Of a stretch of DNA of 64,000 nucleotides, positions 47,357 through 59,480 are shown in pieces. The position numbers and the translations under genes are program-made. Below the pieces are notes generated by a model. That model was not told the origin of the DNA and made no database searches. It worked only from the letters and a program-made list of their open reading frames with translations. Numbering within the stretch: the first letter of the stretch is position 1; each line of letters starts with the position of its first letter. Source of the DNA: Cryptomeria japonica (Eukaryota; Streptophyta; Pinopsida; Cupressales; Cupressaceae); NCBI RefSeq assembly GCF_030272615.1, contig NC_081415.1, forward strand, positions 379,217,392 through 379,281,391, written 5' to 3'.

Positions 47357-47485
47357 ATCTCCCCCTTTGGCATTGATGGCAATATACAAAAGATATCTTC
47401 TCTGCTTCACATCTTCTCCCCATTTGCTATAGATATCTTTTCGCTTCATTCCTTCTCCCCCTTTGACAACAATGTCAAAGTGGAG
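47357..47485 (-). other. Repeated polypurine tracts of the Copia element
   Basis: On the minus strand three purine-rich tracts occur: AAAGGGGGAGA (about 47359-47369, touching the LTR side), a weaker GGGGAGAAG (about 47427-47437) and AAAGGGGGAGAAG (about 47453-47465). Multiple tracts are typical of Sireviruses. Confidence 0.7.
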
Positions 47486-47599
47486 GTACAATCATCTATG
47501 TTTCATCATGCTGCTCCCCTTGAGGAGTAGCATCCTTCAACACACCAATCAACCAAAAATTTGTCTTTCCAGTACCTGGCTGATGTGCAACAATCACTT

Positions 47600-50500
47600 T
47601 TAGTTCACCTGCTGAAGGGGCAATACCCCTAATTCACCTCTCAAATGCACAAATGTTGTCTTTGGGAGAGGCTTGGTGAATATGTCTACTAATTTCTCCT
47701 TACTGGACACATGCTCCAGTGCAACATCTTTATTCTGAACCTTTTCCCTCAAGAAATGATACTTAAGCTCAAAATGCTTGGTTCTAGAATGTAAAACCGG
47801 ATTCTTTGATATATTGATAGCACTTGTGTTATCACAGAATATACTTACCGGTTCAGATACAGGGATCTTGAAGCCTTCCAGTACATGCTTCATCCAGATT
47901 GTCTGAGTGCAGTTCATGAAAGCTGCAACATACTCCGCTTCTGCTGTAGACTGAGAGATACAACTTTGCTTTTTACTCATCCATGAGACCAGTCTACCAC
48001 CGAGAAAGAATGCACCACCAGTTGTGCTTTTTCGGTCATCCATATTGCCTGCCCAATCAGCATCTGTGAACACTTTTAGATTGAAATTATTGTTGTATGG
48101 GTACCACAATCCATAGTCAACTATTCCCTTTAGATACCTAAGAATCCGCTTGATTGCAATCAAGTGAGATTCTCTTGGACTCTTTTGGAATCTTGCAATA
48201 ATGCCAACTGCATGTGCAATATCCAGTCTGCTATGCACTACATAATGCAACTTACCAATCATTGATCGGTATTCCTTCTCATCAACCAGTGTGGAATCAT
48301 CTTCTTTTGTCAATTTGCAACCGGTCACCATCGGTGTACCAACTGATTTGCTATCTTCTATGCCAAAAGTCTTCAACACCTCTTTGACATATTTGGACTG
48401 AGTGATGAAGATTCCATCTTCCATCTGCTGGATCTATAGTCCAATGAAGAACTTAATCTCCCCTATGAGTGACATCTCAAACTCTTTCTACATCTCATCA
48501 GTAAACTCATGACTCATCTTGTCATCTCCACCAAAGATGATGTCATCAACAAAAACTTCATAGATTAGGATCTGATCTCCTTCAGACTTCAAGTAGATAT
48601 TGCTATCTTCACTTGTTCTCTCAAATCCAATCTTCACAAGATGGGAATGTAGGCGCTCATACCATGCCCTATGTACCTTCTTTAGACCATATAATGCTTT
48701 ATGTAGCCTACATACCATGTCACTGTCTTCAGATAGGGCAAACCCATATGGTTGCTCAATATACACCTCCTCTTCAAGTACACCATTTAGGAATGCAGAT
48801 TTTACATCCATTTGATATACCTTGAACCTCTTAAAAGCTGCATATGCAAGAAGCATACAAACTCCTTCCAATCTAGCTATAGGAGCAAAGGTTTCCCCAT
48901 AGTCTTCTCCTTCTTCTTGAGCATATCCTTTGCATACCAATCTGGCTTTATTCCTAATCACTGTGCCATCCTCATTTAGCTTATTTTTGAACACCTATTT
49001 GGTGCCAATGACATTTTTATGCTCTGGCCTGGGTACCAAGGACCATGTACCATTTTTCTCTATCTGGTCAAGTTCTTCTTCCATTGCTTTGATCCATTCT
49101 TCATCTTTATGAGCCTCTTTGAATGACTTAGGCTCAAATTCAGAGATCATACATGAGTTTTCTCTGATCTTTCTTCTAGTAAGGATTCCTGCATCCTTAT
49201 CACCTATGATCTGCTTGGGATCATGATTCAACTTGACATACCGAGGAATGGTCTTAACTGGTTCTTCTTGCTTTTCTTCTTCATCCTCATCTTCATCAGT
49301 ATCAACATTCACCGGTTCAGGGACACTATTACTGGTACTTGGTTGGCTAACAACCGATTCCCAAAAGGTTGCAACCGGTTCATTTACAGCTTGCTCACTA
49401 CCAGTTTCCTCAGTCTTCTTAGAGGATTCATCAACTCTTACATTGATGATTTCCATAATTCTCTAAGTCCTATTGTTGTAACACTTGAAAGCTTTACTCT
49501 TGGTGGAATATCCTAGAAATATTCCTTCATCACATTTAGCTTCAAATTTGCCCTGATGTTCACTCCTCTTGATGTAACATTTGCTCCCAAATACCTTAAA
49601 GTAGTTAACCACAGGTGTCTTACCAGTCCAATACTCATAAGGAGTTTTGTCCTTACCCTTTTTGATGAGTACTCGGTTCATAGTGTAGACTGCAGTGCTC
49701 ACCACTTCTCTCCAAAAGGTGTGAGCTACCTTTCCTTGGATCAACATGGTTCTAGCTGCTTCAACCATAGTCTAGTTATTCCTTTCTGCTAGGCCATTCT
49801 GCTGTGGAGTCCGGGGGGCAGACAGCTGTCTCTTGATGCCAAATTCTTCACAATACTTGTTGAATTCACTGGAAGTGAATTCCCCTCCTTGATCAGTTCT
49901 GAGACATTTGATCCTTTTACCACTTTCCTTCTCCACTAATGCTCTGAAAGATTTGAATTTCCCAAAAGATTCAGACTTGTCTTTCAAGAATGTGACCCAC
50001 ATCATTCTTGAGCAGTCATCAGTGAGAATCATGAAGTACCTATCACCCTGCACACTTCTAGTTTTCATAGGACCACATAAATAAGTATGCACAAGATCAA
50101 GCAAGTTGTCAGCAGTGAAAGATTTACCTTTAAAGGTCGAGGAAGACATTTTCCCCAATTGACATTCTCTACACAAGGTATTATCCAGTTTGCTCATCAC
50201 CGGCAACCCTCTAACTGCCTTGATCTTACTAGCCTTCACAATGTTGTCAAAGTTCACATGGCAGAATCTCCTATGCCATATCCATCTATCATCAAGTTTA
50301 GCCATAAGATATTTACTTATATTTGCATTCAGATGAAATAGGTTACCTTTAGTCTGCATGCTAGTGGCCACCAATTTACCATCTTTTCCTTTGATTCTGC
50401 AAACTCCATTCTTGAATTGTAGAGTGAGGCCACTGTCATTTAGCTAGGCAACACTTAGAAGGTTGTGTCTGAGACCATCAACCTAGTACACATTGTCAGC

Positions 50501-51691
50501 ACTACTCCTTCCATTCAAAGAGATGGACCCTCTGCCTTTGACCATGCATGGTGCATCATTGCCAAAGCGAACCACACCACCATCATACTCCTCTAAGGAT
50601 AGAAACTTGCTCCGGTCACCAGTCATATGGTGAGAAAAGCCACTATCAATGATCCACTCATTGGAATCATCAAATCGGGAGACAAGAGACTTCTTGTCTG
50701 CCACATCTTCCTTTACAACAACAAACACAATGTCTTCATTCTCTTCATATTTTGAGTCCTCATCAGTGACACCTTCATCAACTACCACAAAACAGTTTCT
50801 CCAGTTTCCTCCTTTGAATTTCTTGAACCTTTCTGGTTTATCCTTGTTGTCGCTATTAGGACAATTCATAGAAATATGTCCTATCCGATTACAAGAGAAA
50901 CATTTCAAAGGTAGCTTACCTTTGTATTTACCAGTTCCTTTTGAGAATTTCCTGGCAAGAAGTGCTTCAAATTCCATCAGAAACTCTTCATCATTCATTT
51001 CTCTGCTCTGATTAGGTTCCCCACTAGTGCTAGCCTCTTTTCCTTCTCTGGAAGGTATAGCAAAGGCTCTAAAAGTTGATTCTATCTTTTGAACACTGCC
51101 ATCAAAACTATTCAGCTCATAGGCTGTCAACTTGGCTATGATGGAGTCCAAGGACACGTTAGACTTGTCTATTGATCTTAGCTCTTGAATAGAAGCAACT
51201 CTTACTGCATAGACCAGCAACAGGGATCTCAAGACTTTGCTTACCATAGTGGAATCTTCTATTTTGCCACTTGCACTCTTTATTTCTCCAACATCTATTT
51301 TGATTCTTATTCCATATTGCTGAATGGTCTCTCCTTCAACCATCCGCATGTCTTCAAACTTCCCTCTCAGGCTCTCTTCCTTAGCTTGTTTTACATGCTC
51401 ATCACCACCATAGATATTTTCAAGAGCATCCCATACCTCTTTGGGATTTGCCTTGTCTTGAACATCAATAAACTCAATGTTAGATAGACTACTGATGAGG
51501 GCTTCCATGACTTGCCCATTTTCTTGTAGCTCTCTCCTTTGGTCATCGATGAGAGTACCGGTAGGAACAACATATACATTTTCAACATAACTCCAGTGTT
51601 GAACACCCATGCTTTTGATGAATATCTTCATCTTGTCTTTCCATATACCAAAATTTTCCCTGTTAAACTTTGGACCTTCCCTCTTCATCAT
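47600..51691 (-). pseudogene. Copia Gag-Pol polyprotein, seven in-frame TAG stops
   Basis: One reading frame of 1,364 codons. In order: UBN2-like Gag (51691 to about 50930); zinc knuckle CFSCNRIGHISMNC (about 50900); protease DSGFSHHMTG (about 50630); integrase with WHRRFCH...CRECQLGK zinc site, TDDCSRMMW and LRTDQGGEF (50374-49772); reverse transcriptase with [22 protein letters not shown] and FVDDIIF (48994-48488); and RNase H with FTDADWAGN, STAEAEY and DNTSAI (about 48080-47720). The frame never shifts. Internal stops are at 50483, 50444, 49772, 49463, 48995, 48488 and 48434 (lower coordinate of each codon), all TAG. The normal end is at 47600. Not functional as it stands. Confidence 0.92.
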
Positions 51692-51746
51692 TTGACTAGG
51701 ATCTTTTCCTCAAGCGGTTAAGCTTACAACACAGAGGACCTGGAGT

Positions 51747-51758
51747 GCTCTGATACCA
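51747..51758 (-). other. Primer binding site of the Copia element
   Basis: TGGTATCAGAGC on the minus strand (initiator tRNA-Met type). Confidence 0.85.
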
Positions 51759-51760
51759 AT

Positions 51761-53355
51761 TGATAACTAAATGATGAACCACGAGTACCAAATTGGTACT
51801 GAGAGGGGGTGTGAATCAGTACAAACACAAATATATTCCAAAACCAGTTTGACAGCAAATACCCCAAATGACTGACAAACAGGCATACCAGTAAAACAGA
51901 GTGCAACTGATAACATCTAGTACAACTCAATCAGTCATGAACTGGTCACTCAATAAGCTACCCTCTTAGCTCAATACTAAATTATCATTATATTCTCATA
52001 CATAAATAGGTAAACTTAACCATCAGATCTTCACAACAGTGAGTTCAATATGTTTTATAGACAGACATAAAACATAGAACCTTCATATGTTTAATAGGTA
52101 AACAAAGCATCACAAGACAAAAACATTTCACATGACACACATATTTTTCATGTGGAAACCCAACTGGGAAAAACCACAGTGGGGATGAATACCCACAAGC
52201 TTCTTTTTGAACTCTTTAGAAGTCCGCTCTATTAGGAGCCTTGTCCGGTTAAGGATATTACAATAGGTTCTTGTAGGAACCGATCCTATTAGGGATCATC
52301 CGGTTAAGGGATACCCGGTTAAGGGTTAAAACCCAGTAGGGTCACCTTGTTAGAGGATTTCAAGAACTCAATAGCTGAAACGATCTCCTAATCTCTCTAG
52401 CTTCTCAAAACTCATTAGCCTCGAGTTACCCGGTTAAGGGATTTGAATCAAGCCGGTTAAGACCACCCGATTTAAGGGATTTTGAATCAAGCCAGTTAAG
52501 GCTACCCTATTAGGGGATTTTACAACTGTTGAAGTGGTTAGAGATCAACAGGAATTACAATGATCTGTTAACAACACTCTATGCTAATGTAGATCCATTT
52601 TGGCTCCTCTTCACCTTCTGCACATTCACTTTGTAGATATCTCTTCTCTCTTTTGGTCTAGCAAGAATCACGTATCACTTCCCTTACACACTCATAACTT
52701 TTGCCAACAACCTCAGAAAGAAACACAACATTGACCTTATAGGAAACATACAGGTCAGTAGAAAAAAACCTAAACCCTAAACCTGTTAGGTTAAGCGATT
52801 CAAACGGTTCGATCCTGACCATTGAATCATACTGCATTAAATGCAACAATCTTGAATCGATCTCAAGACATTCTCCATCGTCCATTATCCACTGATTTCA
52901 TGGCAGCTGATAACCCATCATGCGTTATCATCGTTTGACAGACTTCACACATTCCCGAGGTAGATAGGAATAGTCATCTTCATGCAAGATTCTTCACGCA
53001 CACAGAGCTTCCATGGCAACACGATCTGTCCTCCATCAAACTACTAACTCATCACACAAAGGTCACCGATTGAGTCACACAGACTTGAGGTACTCCAACT
53101 GAAAACCCTGAAGTGGAAGCTACCTACCAACCGGTAGTCATACAATGCTTCCATGTGCCGGTTCCCATAACTACGTTCCGGTTCACCTTGAACAAATATG
53201 CCACTTCACTTTGGCATATAAACCGATTCATACAAATGTCGGTTCCTCTCTCTCTTCACTTATCACATTTGCCAGTTCACACTATGTTTCATATTGACAT
53301 CAATGACAACATACAATATCATTATGTCTTCATGTCGGTTCACATAATGCCAACA
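51761..53355 (-). repeat. 5' LTR of the Copia element
   Basis: 1595 bp, aligning end to end with 45772-47356. Differences are uneven: about ten in the first 100 bases, about three in a 100-base stretch near 51965-52065. Confidence 0.9.
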
Positions 53356-53358
53356 GTC

Positions 53359-55331
53359 TGATGCAGGATCATCCCCAGTCTATGAGCAATCTTGCATTAA
53401 CCAAAAATATTTCCTTTCAGTTTAGTTCTTGTTCAGTTCAGTGTGTAGTTTTCTCTTACTACTAGTAAGTGCCAATAGTTTCTTTCTTTTCATTGCAGAT
53501 CCTATTTTTAGTTTCCAGGCTGGTTCATGTGCTTAATTCCATATTTTTCAATCCATTTGGATTCTTTTCTAGCTAGTTATCTCTCTTGGTTGACTATTTC
53601 TGGGTTCTGGGACAATTTTTGTGCTTATCGGTTGGTCTTCCTTCATTTTCTGAGTGGTTTCTTGGCATGTGGATCAATTTGGGGTCTTTTCTGATGTTCT
53701 TTGGCGTGTGGCTAACCTTCCTTCTAATTTGCACTTCTTGGTTGTTATTTTCCAAAAAAAATTATTTCATTCTTATAGTCGACCTAGTTACATGTTTCAT
53801 TTTCTTGCATTGGTGAATGTAATCTTTTGTGGTTGACCTAGATATGTTCTGGAGGGTATATATAGGGTATTATGCAATTATTTGTAGGACAGAGAATGTA
53901 GAAATCAGAACAAGGATTGAGATTTGTGATTAGTGATCTGGTTGATTCTAAGAGTCCCGGATGGATTGTATCTGGCTTGTAGCCTGCATGTAACCGGTTG
54001 ACTATGAGATGTGTTGTTGACTTGAATTTCATCCTCAGAATGTTACCTGCAATAAGTTAGTTTCACAAAATACAAATGGAAATACTACAGGAAATCCAAA
54101 CTCAACCAATGAAACTAGATGAAGTATACATAAAGTAAAATACTAATATTACCTTCATGGCTTATGTCTCATTGTGTCCTAACTCCACTGTTCCTGGTTG
54201 TAGATGGTGTGCTCTCAGACAATGCACTGATGGCTTCCAAGATAGCATATGAAGAATGGACTGATAACTTGTAGTTAACTGATACTATGATATGCAATAC
54301 TACATGATTTTGCTAAAATGATTATGCTAAATGATATTTGCTATTTGCTTCAAAATTAAACTCACGGATGCATATGATTAGCTTGCAAAATGCACTTGAA
54401 GTCTCTTGAAGTCTCTTGAAATCTAACTCTCTCTCAACTAAAGCTCTTGATTTTATAGACCTTGAGAGGATTAGATGATGTGGCTTAGATCAATGGTCCT
54501 AATCAGATCTGCAGATTTGGATGGCTGTGAACAAAAGTGAAGGTTGAGAGAAAGGGAGAAGGAGAAGACAAGTGTCACTCATCTCACCTTGACTGGGTTG
54601 CTGACTGAAAGAATCTAGGGATGGTTGGAGGAAATTTAGGCATGATAGGACAAGTGGACTCAAGTTCTTCCTAAGATGTAGGGGGTGTTGGAGAGAATAT
54701 AGAAGATGGTTATGAAATATGTGTACGTACACAATATTCATTAATTTTGGTGGTTGGAGATAAATGACGAATTAATATTTAAGAAATATTAATTTTCTTA
54801 GCCACATGTTTGATGAGTTGGCAAAGGGAAGATGAAGTGGAGATGGAGGGTGAGTTGGAAAAAGAAAGATTAAATAATTTAAAAATTATTTAATATTTGA
54901 GACTATAGGATAGGAGAATAACTATTAAATATTAGATATTTAATTAACTTGGTTAGAGGAATAATTAAATATTAGATATTTAATTAATTAGAAGAATATG
55001 ATAGATGAATTAATTAATAAAATATTAATTAATAGAAAGACATGAAAATGAATTAAATAAATTAATCTTTTCAAATTAACTATTTAATAGAAGAAAAAAT
55101 CATTAAATAAATATAAAATATTTATTTAATTGCTCATAGCCATTTTTATGTGTATACAAGATGTTCTATGATGATTGTTGATGATAATCGGTTGGTTGTT
55201 GGAGATTCTAAGACAATAATATGATTTGTTGTTGTAATCTTGCTATGTTTTCTTGTTGCTTTCATTGTCTTACTCTTTCTACATAAGCTAGTCAATTCTC
55301 TTTTGAGGGTTTATCGGTTATGGCTGCATCA
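53359..55331 (+). repeat. 3' LTR of the Gypsy element, split by a solo LTR
   Basis: Matches 42581-43379 apart from the insert at 54012-55158. Its first two bases are part of the Copia target duplication. Confidence 0.85.
54012..55158. mobile_element. Solo LTR with 5-bp target duplication
   Basis: Starts tgttgttgac and ends gtgtataca, flanked by agatg on both sides (54007-54011 and 55159-55163). The 1147-bp insert has no coding region, and its second half has many ttaattaat words. The family was not identified and no second copy is in the window. Confidence 0.8.
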
Positions 55332-55336
55332 GATTT

Positions 55337-56875
55337 AATTAAATAAACCCCCACCTTTTTTTCCCTCCTCGTGAGACTTCCAAAATACATTCATAGCCAT
55401 GTGCTAAACTCTATCTCTAGATAATTTATAAATATTTTGCTCTGCCAAATTAATAAAAAATAATCTCCCACCTTGGCAACATATTTAAATCATTACTAAA
55501 ATGATTTAAAATATATTTAATTTAAATTGCCTTCTTGCACCTTTGGTTTAAAGCACTTTGGGAAACAATTCCCTGTATTCAAATCATTTAAATGCTCTTG
55601 TTTTCCTCTTTGATCACTCAAGGCCAACCACATTATGATTTAAACCAAAAATGATTTAAATATTGAATATCTCTTCAAATAAGCATCAATCTGTCTCATT
55701 GGGTCACAACTTTAGTCGGGTCCCTGGTGGGCCTAGCTAAAAAAAAATCAATTCTGAACAACTGACCCCTAAAGATGCTCTAAAACCTCAATTTGACACA
55801 TTCTGAATTTGAAAATTTTGGTAGATGATCATTTGATTTGACGTTCAAAATCTCTAAATTTTGATCAAAACAACTTGAGTAGCCTTCAGAATTGCCTTAA
55901 GAAATTGACTAGATCATCTTCCTAGATCTTGAAAACTTGTATACTTGTAAAATGTTATACAAGGAATCCATAATGCCAAATAATTATTCATGACAATTCC
56001 TAAGATGAAAATTTTAATCTACTTAGTCACTTTCTGAAACTCACCCTTCTAAAACCTCTTGAAGCTTGTTTAATCACCGATTTGAAAAAATATGAAAACT
56101 CCGTTTCAAGGGCTTCCACTTGGAAAGTTGATACATCTAGATACAATGAGAATGTGCACAAGATGGTTTTGATTTATTTGATCACATGTAAAAAATATTC
56201 ACATTCAAACTTTCCCTCTGAAAATTTTGGAAACACTGATATTCAAACACTGAAAAAATATCAAATGAGGTGTTGAGGGGGCTACAAACTGGAAAAGTGG
56301 TAGATAAACATATAGAGAATCAATAGGAACATTCACCTTTGTATACAGGTCAATAGGTCATGAAGTAAAAACTCAAATGTTGGGCTACTTTGGTAGATTT
56401 TACATAGTTCAGCCTACAAATCAGAATAATTTGCAAATGGATTTGACCTTGAAAATAGGTCAAATGGATTCATAGGGATTTAAGAAATTACATAGGGATT
56501 CATTAAGTTGTAGACAATCACCAAAAAAATATTGGTTTGACATGACACTCAGTTGTTAACAAATGCAACTCCTCAAAGATGGCTACTCAGAAAAGTTTTA
56601 CAATCACAATCAACAAACCCATCTCAGGACCCTAAAACAAGAAGTTAAAAAAATCATCAATTATGATCTAAGTAGGCTGAAAATGGTCATATTCCATCTC
56701 TAGTAAGAGGGTAACAAGATGCCACAATGTTTTTTCATGACAATCAATGGGTGTGAAGATACTGACCCTCAAAGTGGGCTACTTGAGATGGAATTTTAAG
56801 GGTATTTCTAAGTGTCCTTAAGAAAAATTTTACATGGGCCCTCAAAATTTAGCCAAATTTTGGAGGTCCCAACAC
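55337..56875. other. Intergenic DNA, no supported gene
   Basis: AT-rich with many aaatcattt and atttaaat words in the first 350 bases, continuing the sequence before 42581. Nothing coding was recognised. Confidence 0.45.
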
Positions 56876-57479
56876 ATGTTATCATGAAATTGGGTTCTAA
56901 ATCTCCAACTGCAAGTATTGAGCAAAGGGATATATGTAGGTCAAGTCTTAAGACCCACCTTACATCTGCTTGGTGTGAGGATATGTTGTTTGGGTCTTGA
57001 GACCCAATTAACATATTATGGTTGCAAGTGTGACTTGTAATTGAGTCTCAAAAACTTGATTGCAAGTATGCATAGTATTTGACAAAACATGTAATTGGAG
57101 TTTAAAAACTCGATTTCACATGCAAATGGCACTCACATGTAAATCAAGTCTCATGGTCCAAATTATATATGTAATTTGGGTTTCAAGGCCTAAATTACAT
57201 GTGTAATTTGGTTCTTAAGGCCTGAATTGCATGCAAAGGGGAAAAACACTTGTAATTTCGGGTCTTCGAACTAACTTTACATAGAAAAAAATTAAACAAT
57301 AAGACTTAAAATATTAAAAATGACAATCTAGGACTTCGACCTTTGATTGAAAATGACTTAGAGATGAGATATACTAGAGAATAAATGACTTGTACCTTGA
57401 TAATTATTTCTTATACCTTTAAATAAAAAAATGATGTAGGGTTATCCATAATTTTCACCAAGCTCAAATTGGAGATAAC
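56876..57479 (+). repeat. Palindrome-array repeat, copy 3
   Basis: Matches 12967-13508 in the same orientation, including the shared right flank ending aattggagataaca. Contains the 16-base palindrome tgggtcttgagaccca (56991-57006). It has at least one extra unit relative to copy 1: two consecutive gtaattt...aaattacat-type units at 57169-57230. Confidence 0.8.
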
Positions 57480-57489
57480 ACTTTGGTTG

Positions 57490-59480
57490 CATGTTTTATG
57501 GCTTATGAGTATCTTGTTTGATCATAATTGCATATGGAGTTGTTTTCTTCTTTTGCTAGTTCAAATTCAATTTTTATTCAAAATATTCATGGTGTTCCCT
57601 TTTATACATATGATGGTAATTTATCTACTCATTTCATCCATAGCTACAATTTAACCTCTCTCATATTTGGTCCTACCAATGAGGGCACATTGGTGCAAGA
57701 AGAGATTATGAACACTTCTTTCAAAGATCTCCCTCCCAAGGATGAAGCTTTTTTGAATGATGTTCATCTTTCTCCTAAAATGTTCCTCCCCCATGAGCAT
57801 AGTTTGGTGCAATAAGATGATATTGTAGGTGATACCATCCTCTCTTTTCATTTCAATAAGTTTACCACTAGAGATAAAGAATTAATGAGTTATGTTTGTC
57901 CTTCTCCTAAAGATTGTCTTACCCATAAAGATACCTTGGAGCAAGAGGATGAAATCATTAGAAGTTTCCTTGATGATCTCCTTATAAATTGTGTATTCTT
58001 GGAGAAAAAAAAACCTAATCAAGCCAATACCTTTCATGTTTCTAGTTATGAGAAGCCTAAGCCCAAGAAACCTCCCAATATCCTAAAAGTTGCAAAATGC
58101 ATATGTGAAAGAGGTGATATAGTAAGATAACTAGAATAAAAATATGGTTTTTAAATACATCACACTTTTAATGCTTGTGTCAAAATAAAGATCCTAATGT
58201 TCTTCTCACTTCCCTTCCCTTCCCCCCTCATCTAAAGAAACACATGATTTTGTTAAGAAAATGCATGATATCTTAGCCAATATTTCTATTTAAGACTTGA
58301 TTCAAACTTCACCTTCATACCATAAGTCGATTTAAGAATCCTTACAAAAGGTGGTTCCTCGTCCTTCTAGACCACATGATATTACATTCTTGCAAGATAA
58401 ATTGCCTTCTATAGAGGTTAAAAATAGAGATGGTCCCCTTATGATTACTCCTTGCATCAGTCCAGTACTTAACATTTGTGGTGTTGACTTATTAGAAAAG
58501 ATAAATTGGGATTATTCTTTTATTCAACCTAATCCTCTTTTTGTTTATGGATTTGATAATATTCCTATAAAGTCACTTGGTATAGTCACATTACCTATAT
58601 AAGTAGGACTTGTGACATTACCTACTCCTATTCATGTCATGCCCAGAAATATTAATTATAACCCTCTTCTAGGTATACTGTGGATTCATGAAATCATTCC
58701 CTTCTACTATTCATTACAAAATCAAATTCATATATAACAATGAACTTCACATAATCAAGGCTAATCCTAATCCTTGAAATTTCATTCATGATGAAGTGGG
58801 ATACATTTTCCCCTTTAATGCCATGATTCCTTTAACAATACAATCTCCTATCAACTCTGCTTCTTTACCAAAGAATTCGGGTACATTAGACTTTCAACCT
58901 TCCTTTAATGCGTATAATATCCCTCAATACAATAGTCAAGCCTTCAAGGAGCCTTGTGTGTCATTTATCCAAGATTCTTCAAAAACATTTCCCACCTCCC
59001 CTTTCAACACATGTCTTGATGATGATGGGGCTCTTTAGACTTTGACACTAAGAATGAACCCTATCCTCTAGACATTTCAACACATATATCTCATTCTACA
59101 CATGGATACAATGGACATGATTTCGGACATGTACAACAAAGTTCTGATGGTTATGAGAAATCTACATCACACTTTTCCAAAGGAGAATTAGGTTTCCAAA
59201 TTCCTCGACATCCCCTCCCCCATTGTCTAATACATATATATTTTTTACAACTTCTCATCACAACAAGAGTATTTTGTATGAGCTTCTTAAAGCCAACTTT
59301 ATTACTCCCCCTTTAAAAAATCAAAGAATGAATCATAAGAAAAATAAACACAATCCTTATTTTTGAAAGTATCATCAAATCCATAGCCATTCCACTAATG
59401 AATGACATGTAATAGTGGATAAAATTCAACAACTTAGTGTAATTGGTATCATTCAAATACTTGATGACAATAAGATGGAC
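57490..59480 (+). pseudogene. Tat-like Gypsy gag/protease relic
   Basis: Several broken pieces on the plus strand. 57528-58130 is acidic and unrecognised. 58351-58780 resembles the protease region of Tat/Ogre-like Gypsy elements: GVDLLEKINWDYSFIQ, IPIKSLGIVTLPI, then after stops and a one-base shift NYNPLLG, WIHEI and STIHYKIKFIYNNEL. An active-site DSG or DTG is not visible where expected. 59360-59450 resembles the YH-x-x-x-GHST-x-x-C linker segment of such elements. It directly follows palindrome-array copy 3. Confidence 0.55.

Larger units (their letters stand above)
45772..53355 (-). mobile_element. Ty1/Copia element, Sirevirus-like, complete, minus strand
   Basis: LTRs at 45772-47356 and 51761-53355, with the perfect duplication gtctg on both sides (45767-45771 and 53356-53360). 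The primer site TGGTATCAGAGC (minus strand) is at 51747-51758, two bases inside the 5' LTR. Repeated polypurine tracts are beside the 3' LTR. Integrase precedes reverse transcriptase, the Copia order. It sits at the exact inner edge of the Gypsy 3' LTR: its target duplication shares that LTR's first two bases. Confidence 0.92.
42581..55331 (+). mobile_element. Ty3/Gypsy gag-protease element with two nested insertions
   Basis: LTRs at 42581-43379 and 53359-55331 (the latter split by a solo LTR) start TGATGCA and end TGCATCA. The perfect duplication gattt flanks the element (42576-42580 and 55332-55336). Without the Copia insert (45772-53355) the internal region is only about 2.4 kb and encodes Gag and protease. 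No reverse transcriptase, RNase H or integrase and no polypurine tract is left before the 3' LTR, so it is either a deletion derivative or a non-autonomous form. Confidence 0.85.

Noticed and set aside
47600-51691. Use of TAG as a sense codon in the Copia polyprotein
   Set aside because: Plant nuclear genes use TAG as stop, and other elements in the window also have TAA and TGA stops; ordinary decay is simpler.
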